Assembly (NCBI GenBank): GCA_964424455.1
Contig: CAYRJA010000042.1
Coordinates: forward strand, 1-23,891
Origin: CAYRJA01 sp964424455
GTDB lineage: Bacteria > Bacteroidota > Bacteroidia > Chitinophagales > UBA10324
Length of the DNA: 23,891 nucleotides
Direction: 5' to 3'
Below are positions 1 to 7,557 of the stretch, one piece after another. Both the position numbers and the translations under genes were made by a program. The notes beneath the pieces are model-generated. The model searched no databases. It was given only the letters and a program-made list of their open reading frames with translations, and was not told where the DNA came from. The stretch's first letter is position 1. Every line of letters begins with the position of its first letter.

Positions 1-21
1 AGTCATTAGCTTCATAACTAA

Positions 22-210
22 AGCTGCTTGAAACTGCAATTATTCATACACCCGTTACACCTAAACTATTCTGAAGTGATTGCCAACCCGCTGGAAGCAA
101 CAGAAGCTATCAATACTTTTCTGTCGCAGGAACTGGATTTGAATGCAATGGCAGCGGCTGTGGATGCGAAGCTGTACAGGAACAGGATGGAGGTGAGGAA
201 GGAAGATTAG
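22..210 (+). pseudogene. C-terminal remnant of a sulfotransferase-like protein
   Basis: The readable frame is open only from base 22, after in-frame stops at 7-9 and 19-21, and gives about 60 residues. They resemble the C-terminal end of bacterial sulfotransferase-family proteins: an NYSEVIANP-type segment, a helix ending in INTFL, then a LDLNAMAAAVD stretch and the terminal LYRNR signature. The P-loop-like PAPS-binding part that should lie upstream is absent: the window begins here and the frame is closed by two stops. Either the gene is broken by a frameshift just left of base 22 or this is a relic. The first possible start is a TTG at 28 with no recognisable promoter, so I do not believe it is an independent small gene. 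The family assignment comes from remembered C-terminal motifs and is moderate. Confidence 0.4.
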
Positions 211-220
211 ATTTGTTACT

Positions 221-622
221 TTACAGATAATTCATAAACTCTTCCAAGGTCATAACCACTATGCGCGGGAATTCTAATTTGTTAAGAGAAAGCAACTGTG
301 TGTCGTTCGACACAAGAACATCCGCACTTGCTGAAAGATAGCAATCGGCAAATTTGTTATCGTCAACATCAGTTTTGATTAATGAAAAGTTATAAAATAT
401 GGAATGGAAAGAAGTATTGTTGGCTGTTAGCAAGGTTCCGAGCAGATTATGGGCAACTTCTTCACCCCAAAATAGCACAAACTTTTCTTCGTATTCAAAA
501 ATAATTTCGGTTGAAAGGCAAAGCGAGTATCGTTCGTTTATAAATGCATCAAATATTTTTCTGTAAGGAGATTTTTTACCGATGCAACTGATGAAACAAT
601 TGGTGTCGAGAACTATTTTCAC
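221..622 (-). CDS. PIN-domain toxin of a type II toxin-antitoxin pair (COG1569-like)
   Basis: This 133-residue protein has the layout of a PIN-domain ribonuclease. The N-terminal beta-strand ends in the first acidic residue (VLDTN, D6), E43 follows in the SxEIIFEYEE helix, and the central acidic cluster DVDDNKFAD (D87, D88, D93) and a final VSNDTQLL strand (D107) complete the metal site. PIN toxins of this type cleave RNA when the antitoxin is degraded. The gene lies 20 bases downstream of a small antitoxin-like gene on the same strand, the usual order for such pairs. Length and spacing of the acidic residues match the family and no catalytic residue is missing, so it should be active. The RNA target cannot be told from sequence. 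None of the TGTWACA copies found elsewhere in the window falls in this module. Confidence 0.8.
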   Translation of the reverse strand: MKIVLDTNCFISCIGKKSPYRKIFDAFINERYSLCLSTEIIFEYEEKFVLFWGEEVAHNLLGTLLTANNTSFHSIFYNFSLIKTDVDDNKFADCYLSASADVLVSNDTQLLSLNKLEFPRIVVMTLEEFMNYL

Positions 623-642
623 AAGCCGGAGAATGAGAAAAG

Positions 643-855
643 TTATTTTTCAGACTGACGAAGCCACTGTGCATAAACGGCGGCGGAATAACTGCGCCGG
701 TTTTCTTCGCGAGTAACCGATTCATCTAACTTGTTGCGGAAATAAAAATTCAACAGCGACTTGATTTCATTCAACTCTTTCTCATTGGTGATATGCCTGA
801 AACTTTTCAGCAGCTCCAGTTGCAGTTCGGTCAGTTTATTCGAATCAGTTCGCAT
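643..855 (-). CDS. Antitoxin-like partner of the PIN toxin
   Basis: This is a 70-residue, helix-rich, charged protein encoded immediately upstream of the PIN toxin, with a 20-base gap. The N-terminal part (TELQLELLKSF, then NEIKSLLNFYF) matches the short partners often seen before COG1569 PIN toxins, where the first half is a helical hairpin and the C-terminal tail (YAQWLRQSEK) probably wraps the toxin. No ribbon-helix-helix or AbrB fold is obvious, so DNA binding and autoregulation are not proven. A TACCTTTG -7 promoter element lies 16 bases upstream of the start codon on this strand. The assignment rests mainly on context and on similarity of the helical motif; it could also be an uncharacterised small protein. 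Confidence 0.65.
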   Translation of the reverse strand: MRTDSNKLTELQLELLKSFRHITNEKELNEIKSLLNFYFRNKLDESVTREENRRSYSAAVYAQWLRQSEK

Positions 856-870
856 AGCTGTAATTTCTTA

Positions 871-878
871 CAAAGGTA
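871..878 (-). promoter_or_regulatory. Putative -7 promoter element for the toxin-antitoxin pair
   Basis: The minus strand reads TACCTTTG, an exact match to the Bacteroidota -7 consensus TAnnTTTG, 16 bases upstream of the antitoxin start. I could not find a convincing -33 TTG at the usual distance, so the call rests on the -7 element and its position. Confidence 0.4.
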
Positions 879-962
879 AATTAAATGAGTGAATTACCTG
901 AGCTTTAAAACTATCATTTGTAAAACCAAAATAACACTTAACTTTATACTTTCAAGTAAATT

Positions 963-2690
963 ATGAAAACCAACTCCTCTATTGCTGAAAAACTAAGAGC
1001 ATATTCTGCTTTGGCAGGAGTGGTGGCTGTAACACCTTTTGCTGCACAAGCGCAGATTATTTATACCAATGTGGAACCGGATATAATTGTAACCTCAGGT
1101 AATAGTTACGGTTTAGATTTAAATGGGGATGGGGTTAGTGATTTCGAATTCAAGGTTAAAAAATCATGGAGTGCATACAGTTCTACCAATCTTTTTATGC
1201 CAAGTATTATTGCTCCGAATAGCAATTATTTCCAATCTAAGTCTTATTACCCGGCAAAGTTAATAAGCGGAGATACAATAAAGCCAAGCATGGATTGGGG
1301 TTCAGGATCAGGAGATTTATGGTACTATAATCCATTGTGGGGCGGAAGCGGATTTCTTGGATTAAAATTTCAGTTCAATTCAAAAGAATTATATGGATGG
1401 GCAAGAATTACTATCTCTGATAATGGAGAGACGATTACTGTTCATGATTTTGCTTACAATAACATTTCTGATTCAACGATTGTTGTTGGCAAAACAACGT
1501 GCCTTACTTCAACACCACAGCTCCCTGAAATTACTCAGTCAGGAGATACACTCTTGGCACACGGAGAAGGTATCTCCCAATGGAAATTAAATGGAAATCC
1601 GGTTTCCGGATTAAATGACACAATTCTTCCAAACCCTATTCAAGGATTTAATAATGTAATATTCATTGACACTTTCGGTTGTAATATTCAATCTTTACCA
1701 ATTAATTTTTTAAAGTGCGATTCAATTGATAAATCAATAAGGACAACAAGTGCAAATATTTACTGCGGCAAAGAATCTATTCAGTTATTATTTAACTATC
1801 CTAAACCCGGATTTACTTATCAATGGGAGAAAAATAATTTGAAAATACCGGGCGCGACAAATAGTTCATATAAAACCGCTATAGATTCTTCATCAGATTT
1901 TCGCGTTATCATTTCCCCTCAGTTACATGGATGTTATGATTCTTCAGCTATTCTCCATTTTACTATTTTCCCATTGCCTCCTCCTCCTGTTGTAACACAG
2001 CATTTGGATACATTATGGAGTTCATTGCAGTCAAACTATCAATGGAATTTGCGAGTTTGCCCTTACGGATGTTATGATAGTACTATAAGTGGAGCAACGG
2101 AGCAGTTTTATCTGCCTCCTAAAGATAAAAATGGTAACTATTCTGTAACATATATTGATACTAATGGTTGTATGTCTGTAGGTAGAAAATCATTTGACCA
2201 TTGTTATTACTTTAAACCTCCCCGTTATATCAGCGCCTTACCTAAGGAGTCAGTGTGCGCCGGCGATACTGTTACCCTTTTGGGTCCAGTTGGCAACTAC
2301 AAATACCAATGGATAGAAAAAAACATAGGAGATTATTTTTCAATCGGAGGAAATATATCCGGCGCTACAAATAATGAATACAAAACAAGTGAAAGCGGCA
2401 CTTACTTCCTTAGATTAGATTCTACAACTTGTACTCTTAATTCAAATGAAATTGAAGTAAGCATAGATGTTTCACCAATATCTGTGATGGTTTTTCAAAA
2501 TGGCGAGACTTTAATTGCAAGTGCCGCATTTAATTATCAATGGTATTATCCTGACGGAACAGAAATTCCCGGGGCTACAAATCAATCGTATGCTCCATCG
2601 GCAGATGGATTCTATAGCATAGAAGTTAAGAATGAAGGAGGATGTCTTTCCAAGAAAGCAATATTTAACTTTAGAAAATGTCATCATTGA
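963..2690 (+). CDS. Secreted multi-domain protein with Ig-like repeats, lacking a sorting domain
   Basis: This 575-residue protein starts with a Sec signal peptide (about 1-30, ending AAQAQ). It then has an acidic DLNGDGVSD motif (D52, N54, D56, D60) like a calcium-binding loop, and a beta-rich module with the GWARITI and DFAYN signatures found in many secreted Bacteroidota proteins. The rest is built of about five Ig-like/PKD-like repeats, each with YQW, an ISGAT or IPGAT turn, a GxY/F strand and a closing GC. The protein ends right after the last repeat, at residues FNFRKCHH, with no T9SS C-terminal sorting domain, although its downstream paralogue has one. The next start is only 6 bases after the stop, so the two genes are almost certainly co-transcribed. 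Role unknown; adhesion or surface binding is a guess from the architecture. Confidence 0.8.
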   Translation: MKTNSSIAEKLRAYSALAGVVAVTPFAAQAQIIYTNVEPDIIVTSGNSYGLDLNGDGVSDFEFKVKKSWSAYSSTNLFMPSIIAPNSNYFQSKSYYPAKLISGDTIKPSMDWGSGSGDLWYYNPLWGGSGFLGLKFQFNSKELYGWARITISDNGETITVHDFAYNNISDSTIVVGKTTCLTSTPQLPEITQSGDTLLAHGEGISQWKLNGNPVSGLNDTILPNPIQGFNNVIFIDTFGCNIQSLPINFLKCDSIDKSIRTTSANIYCGKESIQLLFNYPKPGFTYQWEKNNLKIPGATNSSYKTAIDSSSDFRVIISPQLHGCYDSSAILHFTIFPLPPPPVVTQHLDTLWSSLQSNYQWNLRVCPYGCYDSTISGATEQFYLPPKDKNGNYSVTYIDTNGCMSVGRKSFDHCYYFKPPRYISALPKESVCAGDTVTLLGPVGNYKYQWIEKNIGDYFSIGGNISGATNNEYKTSESGTYFLRLDSTTCTLNSNEIEVSIDVSPISVMVFQNGETLIASAAFNYQWYYPDGTEIPGATNQSYAPSADGFYSIEVKNEGGCLSKKAIFNFRKCHH

Positions 2691-2696
2691 AGTATT

Positions 2697-3803
2697 ATGG
2701 ACAACTCTTTGAAGAAAAAACTTAAATTCTATTCTGCTTTTGCAGCGGTAATATTTGTCTCAAAAGAAAGTGAGTCGCAGATAGTATATGCTGATATTAT
2801 TCCTGATATTTCCCACTCTTGCTGCGAGCCGTTTTATTACAATCTTGATTTAAACGGCGATGGTCATGTTGATTTTCGATTTAGGCATTATTATCTACAG
2901 GGATCTAGTTCCAACAGTGGAGGAAAGTGGGGACATCATTCAAAAATACATTATCTTTCTATAGACAAATATGAAAATAATTCCGTCGTTGCGTCTAATA
3001 ATATGAAATATCCTTCTCCACTGAATATAAATGATATAGTGGGAAAAATTTCATTTTGGAAGCCAGAAGGTACATTAATAAACTTCTCTGAATATTATTG
3101 GCACAATCCCAAACAAGGACAAGGTGGTGGAAGCAGTTCTAAAGGATTATGGAAAGCAAATCAAATTGATAAATATTTAGGGTTAAAAATTAATATTGAT
3201 GGAAAGGTTTACTATGGATGGGCAAGACTTGATGTTTATGGTAATGAATTCAAACTAAAAGATTACGCTTACAACATTCAACCCGACCAGCCCATTCTTG
3301 CCGGGCAAAAATCGTTGTGCCTACCGCCGGTTCCAACTGTAACAGGAACTGATTCAACGGCGAATCAAATTAAGCTGACTGCATGTCCTGCAACCGGTTA
3401 TACTTATCAATGGAAATTAAATGGAAATAAAATTTCAGGAGCTACTCACTCAGAATATATTGCCCACGAGACCGGAAATTTCACAGTTGAGATTACTGAT
3501 AACGGGGGCTGTTCAAATAACTCTGATGTATTCTCTTTTGTTAGCGGGGTCAATGATATTTCGGTAAAAGGAAATTCATTTCAATCCTTCCTTTCCAACC
3601 ACATCCTTTTTATACAGGGCATCCCGAAAAAATTTTTCAGCGGAGAATTAAATGTGTTTGATGTAACAGGAAGAAAATCTGCGAAACAAAGAATCACCGG
3701 CGCATCCGAACAAATCAATCTGTCGCACCTGCCGGATGGTTTATACATTCTTGAACTCAGTAAAAATGAGTTAAGTGAAAGAAGAAAATTTATATTACAC
3801 TAA
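2697..3803 (+). CDS. T9SS-sorted secreted paralogue with one Ig-like domain
   Basis: This 368-residue protein is a paralogue of the upstream gene. It has a similar N-terminus (LKKKLKFYSAFAAVIF signal sequence, then QIVYADIIPD) and the same DLNGDGHVDF loop, GWARLDV and DYAYN module. A single Ig-like repeat (YQWKLNGNKISGAT to the closing GGC) precedes a C-terminal domain from about residue 287 to 368. That last part (LNVFDVTGR, then LSHLPDGLYILEL and a basic end) is a type A T9SS sorting domain, which directs export across the outer membrane and surface anchoring or release. The start lies 6 bases behind the upstream stop. The last 9 bases overlap the 3' end of map on the other strand, so the two transcripts converge and overlap. 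The binding target is unknown. Confidence 0.85.
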   Translation: MDNSLKKKLKFYSAFAAVIFVSKESESQIVYADIIPDISHSCCEPFYYNLDLNGDGHVDFRFRHYYLQGSSSNSGGKWGHHSKIHYLSIDKYENNSVVASNNMKYPSPLNINDIVGKISFWKPEGTLINFSEYYWHNPKQGQGGGSSSKGLWKANQIDKYLGLKINIDGKVYYGWARLDVYGNEFKLKDYAYNIQPDQPILAGQKSLCLPPVPTVTGTDSTANQIKLTACPATGYTYQWKLNGNKISGATHSEYIAHETGNFTVEITDNGGCSNNSDVFSFVSGVNDISVKGNSFQSFLSNHILFIQGIPKKFFSGELNVFDVTGRKSAKQRITGASEQINLSHLPDGLYILELSKNELSERRKFILH

Positions 3804-4574
3804 TATTCCTGATTCTTTTTTTATAAACTCAAAAGTGGTTAGAACCTCTGTACGGTCTTTCAGCACAGCTATTGTATGCTCATAGTGAGCAGCTTGTTTT
3901 TTATCTATGGTAGAAATGGTCCATCCGTCATTGGCTTCAGTAATATTTCTTTTGCCCAATGTTATCATCGGCTCTATGGCAATAACTAATCCGGGTAATA
4001 GTTTTGGTCCGGCGCCTCTTCTTCCATAATTCGGAACTTCCGGATCTTCATGCAATTTTCTTCCCACACCATGACCAACTAACTCACGAACAACACCATA
4101 TTTATTTTTCTCTGCATGTTCCTGAACTGCAAATCCGATATCGCCTATCCGGTTACCTGCTTTTGCATTTTCCACTCCCAGTTCTAAACATTCCATAGTG
4201 ACCTTCAGCAACTGTAACACTTCCGGCTTTACTTCACCCACCGGAAAAGTGTAAGCGCTATCACCATAAAATTTGTTCATTACTACTCCGCAGTCGAGTG
4301 ACACGATATCCCCCTCCTGAATAACTCTGTCTGACGGAATGCCATGAACCACTACTTCATTAACTGAAATACAAAGCGAACTGGGAAAACCTCTGTATCC
4401 CTTAAATGCAGGAACTCCTCCGTTATCGCGGATAAATGTTTCTCCTATTTCGTCGAGATATTGAGTAGTAACTCCCGGCTTGATATGTTTGCCTACTTCA
4501 GCAAGCGTTTTAGATACTAAAATGCAGCTTTGACGGATAAGTTCTACTTCCGAATCAGTCTTGTAATAAATCAT
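3795..4574 (-). CDS. map: Methionine aminopeptidase, type I
   Basis: This cytosolic metalloenzyme removes the initiator methionine from nascent proteins. All residues of the type I active site are visible in the 259-residue product: H77 (VVVHGIP), metal ligands D94 and D105 in the LDCG...GDSAYTF segment, H168 in the VGHGVGR motif, E201 in AIEPM and E232 in YEHT. The spacing matches E. coli MetAP with an offset of three, and there is no N-terminal zinc-finger or SH3-binding extension. It lies 79 bases downstream of secY on the same strand, the conserved secY-map order, but infA and the S13 genes that normally follow are absent here. The start chosen (MIYYKTDSEVELIR) gives the normal N-terminus. 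Its 3' end overlaps the convergent secreted-protein gene by 9 bases. Confidence 0.96.
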   Translation of the reverse strand: MIYYKTDSEVELIRQSCILVSKTLAEVGKHIKPGVTTQYLDEIGETFIRDNGGVPAFKGYRGFPSSLCISVNEVVVHGIPSDRVIQEGDIVSLDCGVVMNKFYGDSAYTFPVGEVKPEVLQLLKVTMECLELGVENAKAGNRIGDIGFAVQEHAEKNKYGVVRELVGHGVGRKLHEDPEVPNYGRRGAGPKLLPGLVIAIEPMITLGKRNITEANDGWTISTIDKKQAAHYEHTIAVLKDRTEVLTTFEFIKKESGILV

Positions 4575-4591
4575 AATACTCTCAGATTACA

Positions 4592-4611
4592 GATTTCAAT
4601 GTGTTGAAATC
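4592..4611. repeat. Perfect stem-loop in the secY-map gap
   Basis: GATTTCAA and TTGAAATC form a perfect 8-bp inverted repeat around a TGTG loop, between the secY stop and the map start, 17 bases before map. On the plus strand it is followed by a run of seven T, but no plus-strand gene ends here. On the transcribed minus strand no U-run follows, so it is unlikely to terminate secY-map transcripts. A processing or translational-control hairpin in the dicistronic mRNA is possible. Confidence 0.5.
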
Positions 4612-4653
4612 AACTATTTTTTTACAGTCGGCAACCGGAAGTCTGACATCAGC

Positions 4654-5991
4654 CTACATACTAACCGCTGAAGGAACTCTGCCTTTAATTCTTCCGGATT
4701 TCATCAGCCCATCGTAGTGACGCATAAGCAAATGGCTTTCTATCTGCTGAAGTGTATCCAGTACTACGGCTACCTGAATCAGCAAAGAAGTTCCTCCATA
4801 AAAGCTGGCGAATTGACTGTTTACTCCAAACAATCCGGCAAATGCAGGTAATGCAGCAACAATAGCAAGGAATATAGCTCCAGGCAAAGTGATTTTTCCC
4901 ATTACATCTGCTATGAACTCAGCTGTTTTCTTTCCGGGTTTTATCCCGGGAATAAATCCGTTGTTACGCTTCATTTCATCAGCCATCTGAATCGGATTAA
5001 CGATGATGGCAGTATAGAAGTAAGTGAAAGCAATAATCAGGATACCAAAAATGACATTATACCAGAAACTCGTGTAATCTGTAAGAGCGCTTGTACTTTG
5101 TCCCATACTTGAGTTCGGCATAAATGAAGCAATAGTTGCAGGAACAAACATCAGCGCTTGTGCAAAGATGATAGGCATTACTCCTGCCTGATTTACTTTT
5201 AACGGAATATACTGACGAACCCCTCCGTATTGTTTATTGCCCACAATTCTTTTTGCATACTGTACCGGGATTTTTCTTGTTCCCTGAACAAGCATGATAA
5301 CTACGACAATAACTGCAAGTAATGCAGCAAGTTCTACTATAAATGCAATAAGACCGCCGCTGCCACCATCCCCCATGCGTGACTGGAACTCTGCTGCCAA
5401 AGCAAATGGCAGACGGGCTATAATTCCAATCATAATTAAAAGAGAGATACCATTACCGATTCCTTTATCCGTGATTTTTTCACCCATCCACATGACAAAA
5501 ATGGTTCCTGCAGTAAGTATTACCACTGTTGAAAGCCAGAACAATCCTTGTGGAATAACTATCGCAGCGCCAAGTGATTTCAAATACACTACATATCCTG
5601 ATGCCTGTAAAGCAGTTACTACTATAGTTAGCAGGCGAGTGTATTGATTGATTGTTCTCCTGCCGCTTTCTCCTTCTTTTTGCAGTTTCTGAAAAGCCGG
5701 CAATGCCATTGTCATCAATTGAATTACAATAGATGCCGAGATATAAGGCATGATTCCGAGTGCAAAAATCGAAGCACGGGAAAACGCCCCGCCGGCAAAA
5801 ATGTCCACCAGTCCGAAGATTCCTTTGCCGCTTTGGCTCTCTAACGCTCCTAATGCATTGGCATCAATTCCGGGTAGGGCTATATAGGAGCCAATCCGGT
5901 AAATCAGTATAAAGAAGAGTGTACTTAATATACGGTTACGGAGATCTTCTATTCTCCAAATGTTCTTAATGGTCTGAATAAAACGGTTCAT
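4654..5991 (-). CDS. secY: Protein translocase subunit SecY
   Basis: SecY is the channel subunit of the SecYEG translocon in the inner membrane and exports or inserts proteins with SecA or the ribosome. The product is polytopic with about ten membrane segments. It shows family signatures: an N-terminal helix IKNIWRIEDLRNR, TM1 with YRIGSYIALPGID, the plug region GIFGLVDIFAGGAF, GIMPYISASIV, the cytosolic loop RKIPVQYAKR and the C-terminal IESHLLMRHYDG. The frame extends to 6024, but I place the start at the ATG 5991 (445 residues). It gives the usual N-terminus, and the -7 promoter element sits at 6022-6029, so transcription begins after the more distal start. It is followed by map as usual, but the genes expected upstream (rplO, rpmD, rpsE) are missing and a divergent small gene lies there instead. 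Confidence 0.96.
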   Translation of the reverse strand: MNRFIQTIKNIWRIEDLRNRILSTLFFILIYRIGSYIALPGIDANALGALESQSGKGIFGLVDIFAGGAFSRASIFALGIMPYISASIVIQLMTMALPAFQKLQKEGESGRRTINQYTRLLTIVVTALQASGYVVYLKSLGAAIVIPQGLFWLSTVVILTAGTIFVMWMGEKITDKGIGNGISLLIMIGIIARLPFALAAEFQSRMGDGGSGGLIAFIVELAALLAVIVVVIMLVQGTRKIPVQYAKRIVGNKQYGGVRQYIPLKVNQAGVMPIIFAQALMFVPATIASFMPNSSMGQSTSALTDYTSFWYNVIFGILIIAFTYFYTAIIVNPIQMADEMKRNNGFIPGIKPGKKTAEFIADVMGKITLPGAIFLAIVAALPAFAGLFGVNSQFASFYGGTSLLIQVAVVLDTLQQIESHLLMRHYDGLMKSGRIKGRVPSAVSM

Positions 5992-6021
5992 ATTACTATT
6001 ATCGGTAAAAAATTTGGAAGG

Positions 6022-6052
6022 CAAATGTATTGAATATTAGCTGATATGCAAG
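6022..6052 (-). promoter_or_regulatory. secY: Bacteroidota-type promoter of secY-map
   Basis: Read on the minus strand, TACATTTG (6022-6029) matches the -7 consensus TAnnTTTG exactly. A CTTG (6049-6052) lies 19 bases upstream, the expected position of the -33 TTTG box. The predicted transcript would start near 6015, about 25 bases before the ATG at 5991. This is the best promoter in the window and supports independent transcription of secY-map. Confidence 0.6.
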
Positions 6053-6224
6053 AGAGCAAAAATCTTAGGTGTTTGACAAACGGTACATCCTGCTGTTCAG
6101 AATAGTGTGCAGTGAATAATCTGTAACCTGAGTGTTACATATACCGCATTTCTGTTCTTCATACATACAAGGCAAGTCTATCCGTATATGGAATTCATAA
6201 AAACTTATTTGTGCATGTTATGTT

Positions 6225-6232
6225 TATATTTG
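6225..6232 (+). promoter_or_regulatory. Putative -7 element of the small membrane-protein gene
   Basis: TATATTTG matches TAnnTTTG and lies 20 bases upstream of the ATG at 6253. A TTTG at 6208-6211 is closer (13 bases) than the usual 17-23, so the -33 box is doubtful. Confidence 0.45.
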
Positions 6233-6252
6233 CCACACTTAAATTTTATTCC

Positions 6253-6411
6253 ATGACAGAAACTTCAAAACCTTCCACCGCTAAATACTGGGTACTTGCA
6301 TTGATTTCCGCTGTAGCATTCGTTTGTTTTCTGATGTTTTTACCCGGATTCTTTTGGGTAACTCTTCCCTTTCTGCTGACTTTCTTAGCAGCAGCAATGC
6401 GGTTGATTTAA
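6253..6411 (+). CDS. 52-residue membrane protein of unknown function
   Basis: A short open frame encodes MTETSKPSTAKYW followed by two closely spaced hydrophobic segments (about residues 12-30 and 33-50) separated by a PGFFW turn, ending in AAMRLI. It would form a small helical hairpin in the inner membrane with a soluble N-terminus of about 12 residues. The longer frame begins at 6211, but the start at 6253 is preferred because the promoter -7 element lies at 6225-6232 and the extra residues have no features. A strong hairpin terminator follows 15 bases after the stop, so it appears to be a monocistronic unit. I do not recognise a family. The dedicated promoter and terminator argue that it is a real gene. 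Confidence 0.6.
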   Translation: MTETSKPSTAKYWVLALISAVAFVCFLMFLPGFFWVTLPFLLTFLAAAMRLI

Positions 6412-6426
6412 TTTTCAAAACATAGC

Positions 6427-6477
6427 AGCCACAGCTTTCCGATTAAGAAAACAATCGTAAGCTGTGGCTTTTATTTT
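6427..6477 (+). terminator. Intrinsic terminator of the small membrane-protein gene
   Basis: AGCCACAGCTT (6427-6437) pairs perfectly with AAGCTGTGGCT (6459-6469), with an additional inner GATT/AATC pairing (6441-6444 and 6453-6456), followed by TTTATTTT. It lies directly before the next gene, so transcription of the deoxyhypusine-synthase-like gene should need either read-through or a promoter inside this 87-base gap. Confidence 0.75.
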
Positions 6478-6497
6478 CATAAAACTCAATACTAAAA

Positions 6498-7469
6498 ATG
6501 AAAGGTCCCATTTCTCAATTTGTTGAAAAACACTTTCTGCATTTTAATGCTGCTGCATTGGTGGATGCCGCTAAAGGTTATGAAGCACACCTGAACGCAG
6601 GAGGAAAAATGATGGTAACACTTGCCGGTGCCATGAGTACGGCTGAGTTAGGAAAATCACTGGCTGAAATGATTCGTCAGGATAAAATTCAAATCATTAC
6701 CTGTACCGGCGCTAATCTGGAAGAGGATATTATGAATCTGGTGGCGCACTCACATTACAAGCGTGTGCCGCATTACCGCGATTTAACTCCACAGGATGAG
6801 TGGAATTTATTAGAGAATCACTATAACCGTGTTACAGATACTTGTATTCCGGAGGAAGAAGCATTCAGAAGAATTCAAAAACATATTCATGCGATTTGGA
6901 AAGAGGCGGAATCAAAAGGTGAAAGATATTTTCCGCATGAGTATATGTACAAGCTGCTTCGCAGTGGAGTACTTAAAGAACATTATGAAATAGACCCTGC
7001 AAACAGTTGGATGCTGGCGGCAGCAGAAAAAAATATTCCTATAGTAGTTCCGGGTTGGGAAGACAGCACAATGGGAAATATTTTTGCCTCTTATGTCATC
7101 AAGAATGAGTTAAAAGCAAGCACCATGAAGAGCGGTATTGAATACATGGTTTGGCTGGCTGACTGGTACAAGAAAAATTCAGGAGGAAAGGGTGTTGGGT
7201 TTTTCCAAATCGGCGGTGGTATCGCCGGTGATTTTCCGATTTGTGTTGTGCCAATGATGTATCAGGATTTGGAGTGGCATGATGTTCCGTTTTGGAGTTA
7301 CTTCTGCCAGATTTCTGATTCCACTACTTCGTATGGCTCTTACTCGGGCGCTGTGCCCAATGAAAAAATTACTTGGGGAAAATTGGATATCAATACCCCT
7401 AAATTTATTGTTGAGTCCGATGCCACTATTGTTGCACCGCTGATATTTGCGTGGATATTGGGATGGTAG
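6498..7469 (+). CDS. Deoxyhypusine-synthase-like protein
   Basis: This 323-residue protein belongs to the deoxyhypusine synthase superfamily, NAD-dependent enzymes that transfer the aminobutyl group of spermidine to an acceptor. Visible signatures are VTLAGAMSTAELG near the N-terminus, CTGANLEED, the NAD-site glycines QIGGGIAGDFP (about 237-247), and the segment SGAVPNEKITWGKLD. The last contains the lysine (K295) that aligns with the enzyme-imine lysine of eukaryotic DHS. The histidine pair that follows the triple glycine in human DHS (KHH) is not seen here; GDFP occupies the place. Bacteria lack eIF5A, so the acceptor must differ; relatives may make homospermidine or modify another protein. 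It lies alone between the terminator and a convergent glycosyltransferase, so context does not identify a substrate. Family assignment is strong; function is open. Confidence 0.85.
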   Translation: MKGPISQFVEKHFLHFNAAALVDAAKGYEAHLNAGGKMMVTLAGAMSTAELGKSLAEMIRQDKIQIITCTGANLEEDIMNLVAHSHYKRVPHYRDLTPQDEWNLLENHYNRVTDTCIPEEEAFRRIQKHIHAIWKEAESKGERYFPHEYMYKLLRSGVLKEHYEIDPANSWMLAAAEKNIPIVVPGWEDSTMGNIFASYVIKNELKASTMKSGIEYMVWLADWYKKNSGGKGVGFFQIGGGIAGDFPICVVPMMYQDLEWHDVPFWSYFCQISDSTTSYGSYSGAVPNEKITWGKLDINTPKFIVESDATIVAPLIFAWILGW

Positions 7470-7477
7470 CTAATGCT

Positions 7478-7502
7478 GTACTATAAACTTTTTAGTTTGT
7501 AC
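7478..7502. terminator. Weak possible bidirectional terminator hairpin
   Basis: AAACT (7485-7489) and AGTTT (7494-7498) pair around a TTTT loop, with GTAC on both outer sides, in the 88-base gap between two convergent genes. The stem is short and interrupted by a three-base bulge, so this is only a candidate. Confidence 0.25.
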
Positions 7503-7557
7503 TTCTACTCTTTGGTACTAAGCTTTTAGAATACACTTGCTGAAGCAGAAGATAGCG

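Noticed and set aside
51..60. CGTTACAC as an additional iterated-motif copy
   Set aside because: The first base of the core is C instead of T, so it was not counted. Similar near-matches (for example TGTTACT at 12764) were also left out.
5294..5844. Open frames on the plus strand opposite secY
   Set aside because: Low-complexity antisense shadows of a highly conserved membrane-protein gene, with no family resemblance.
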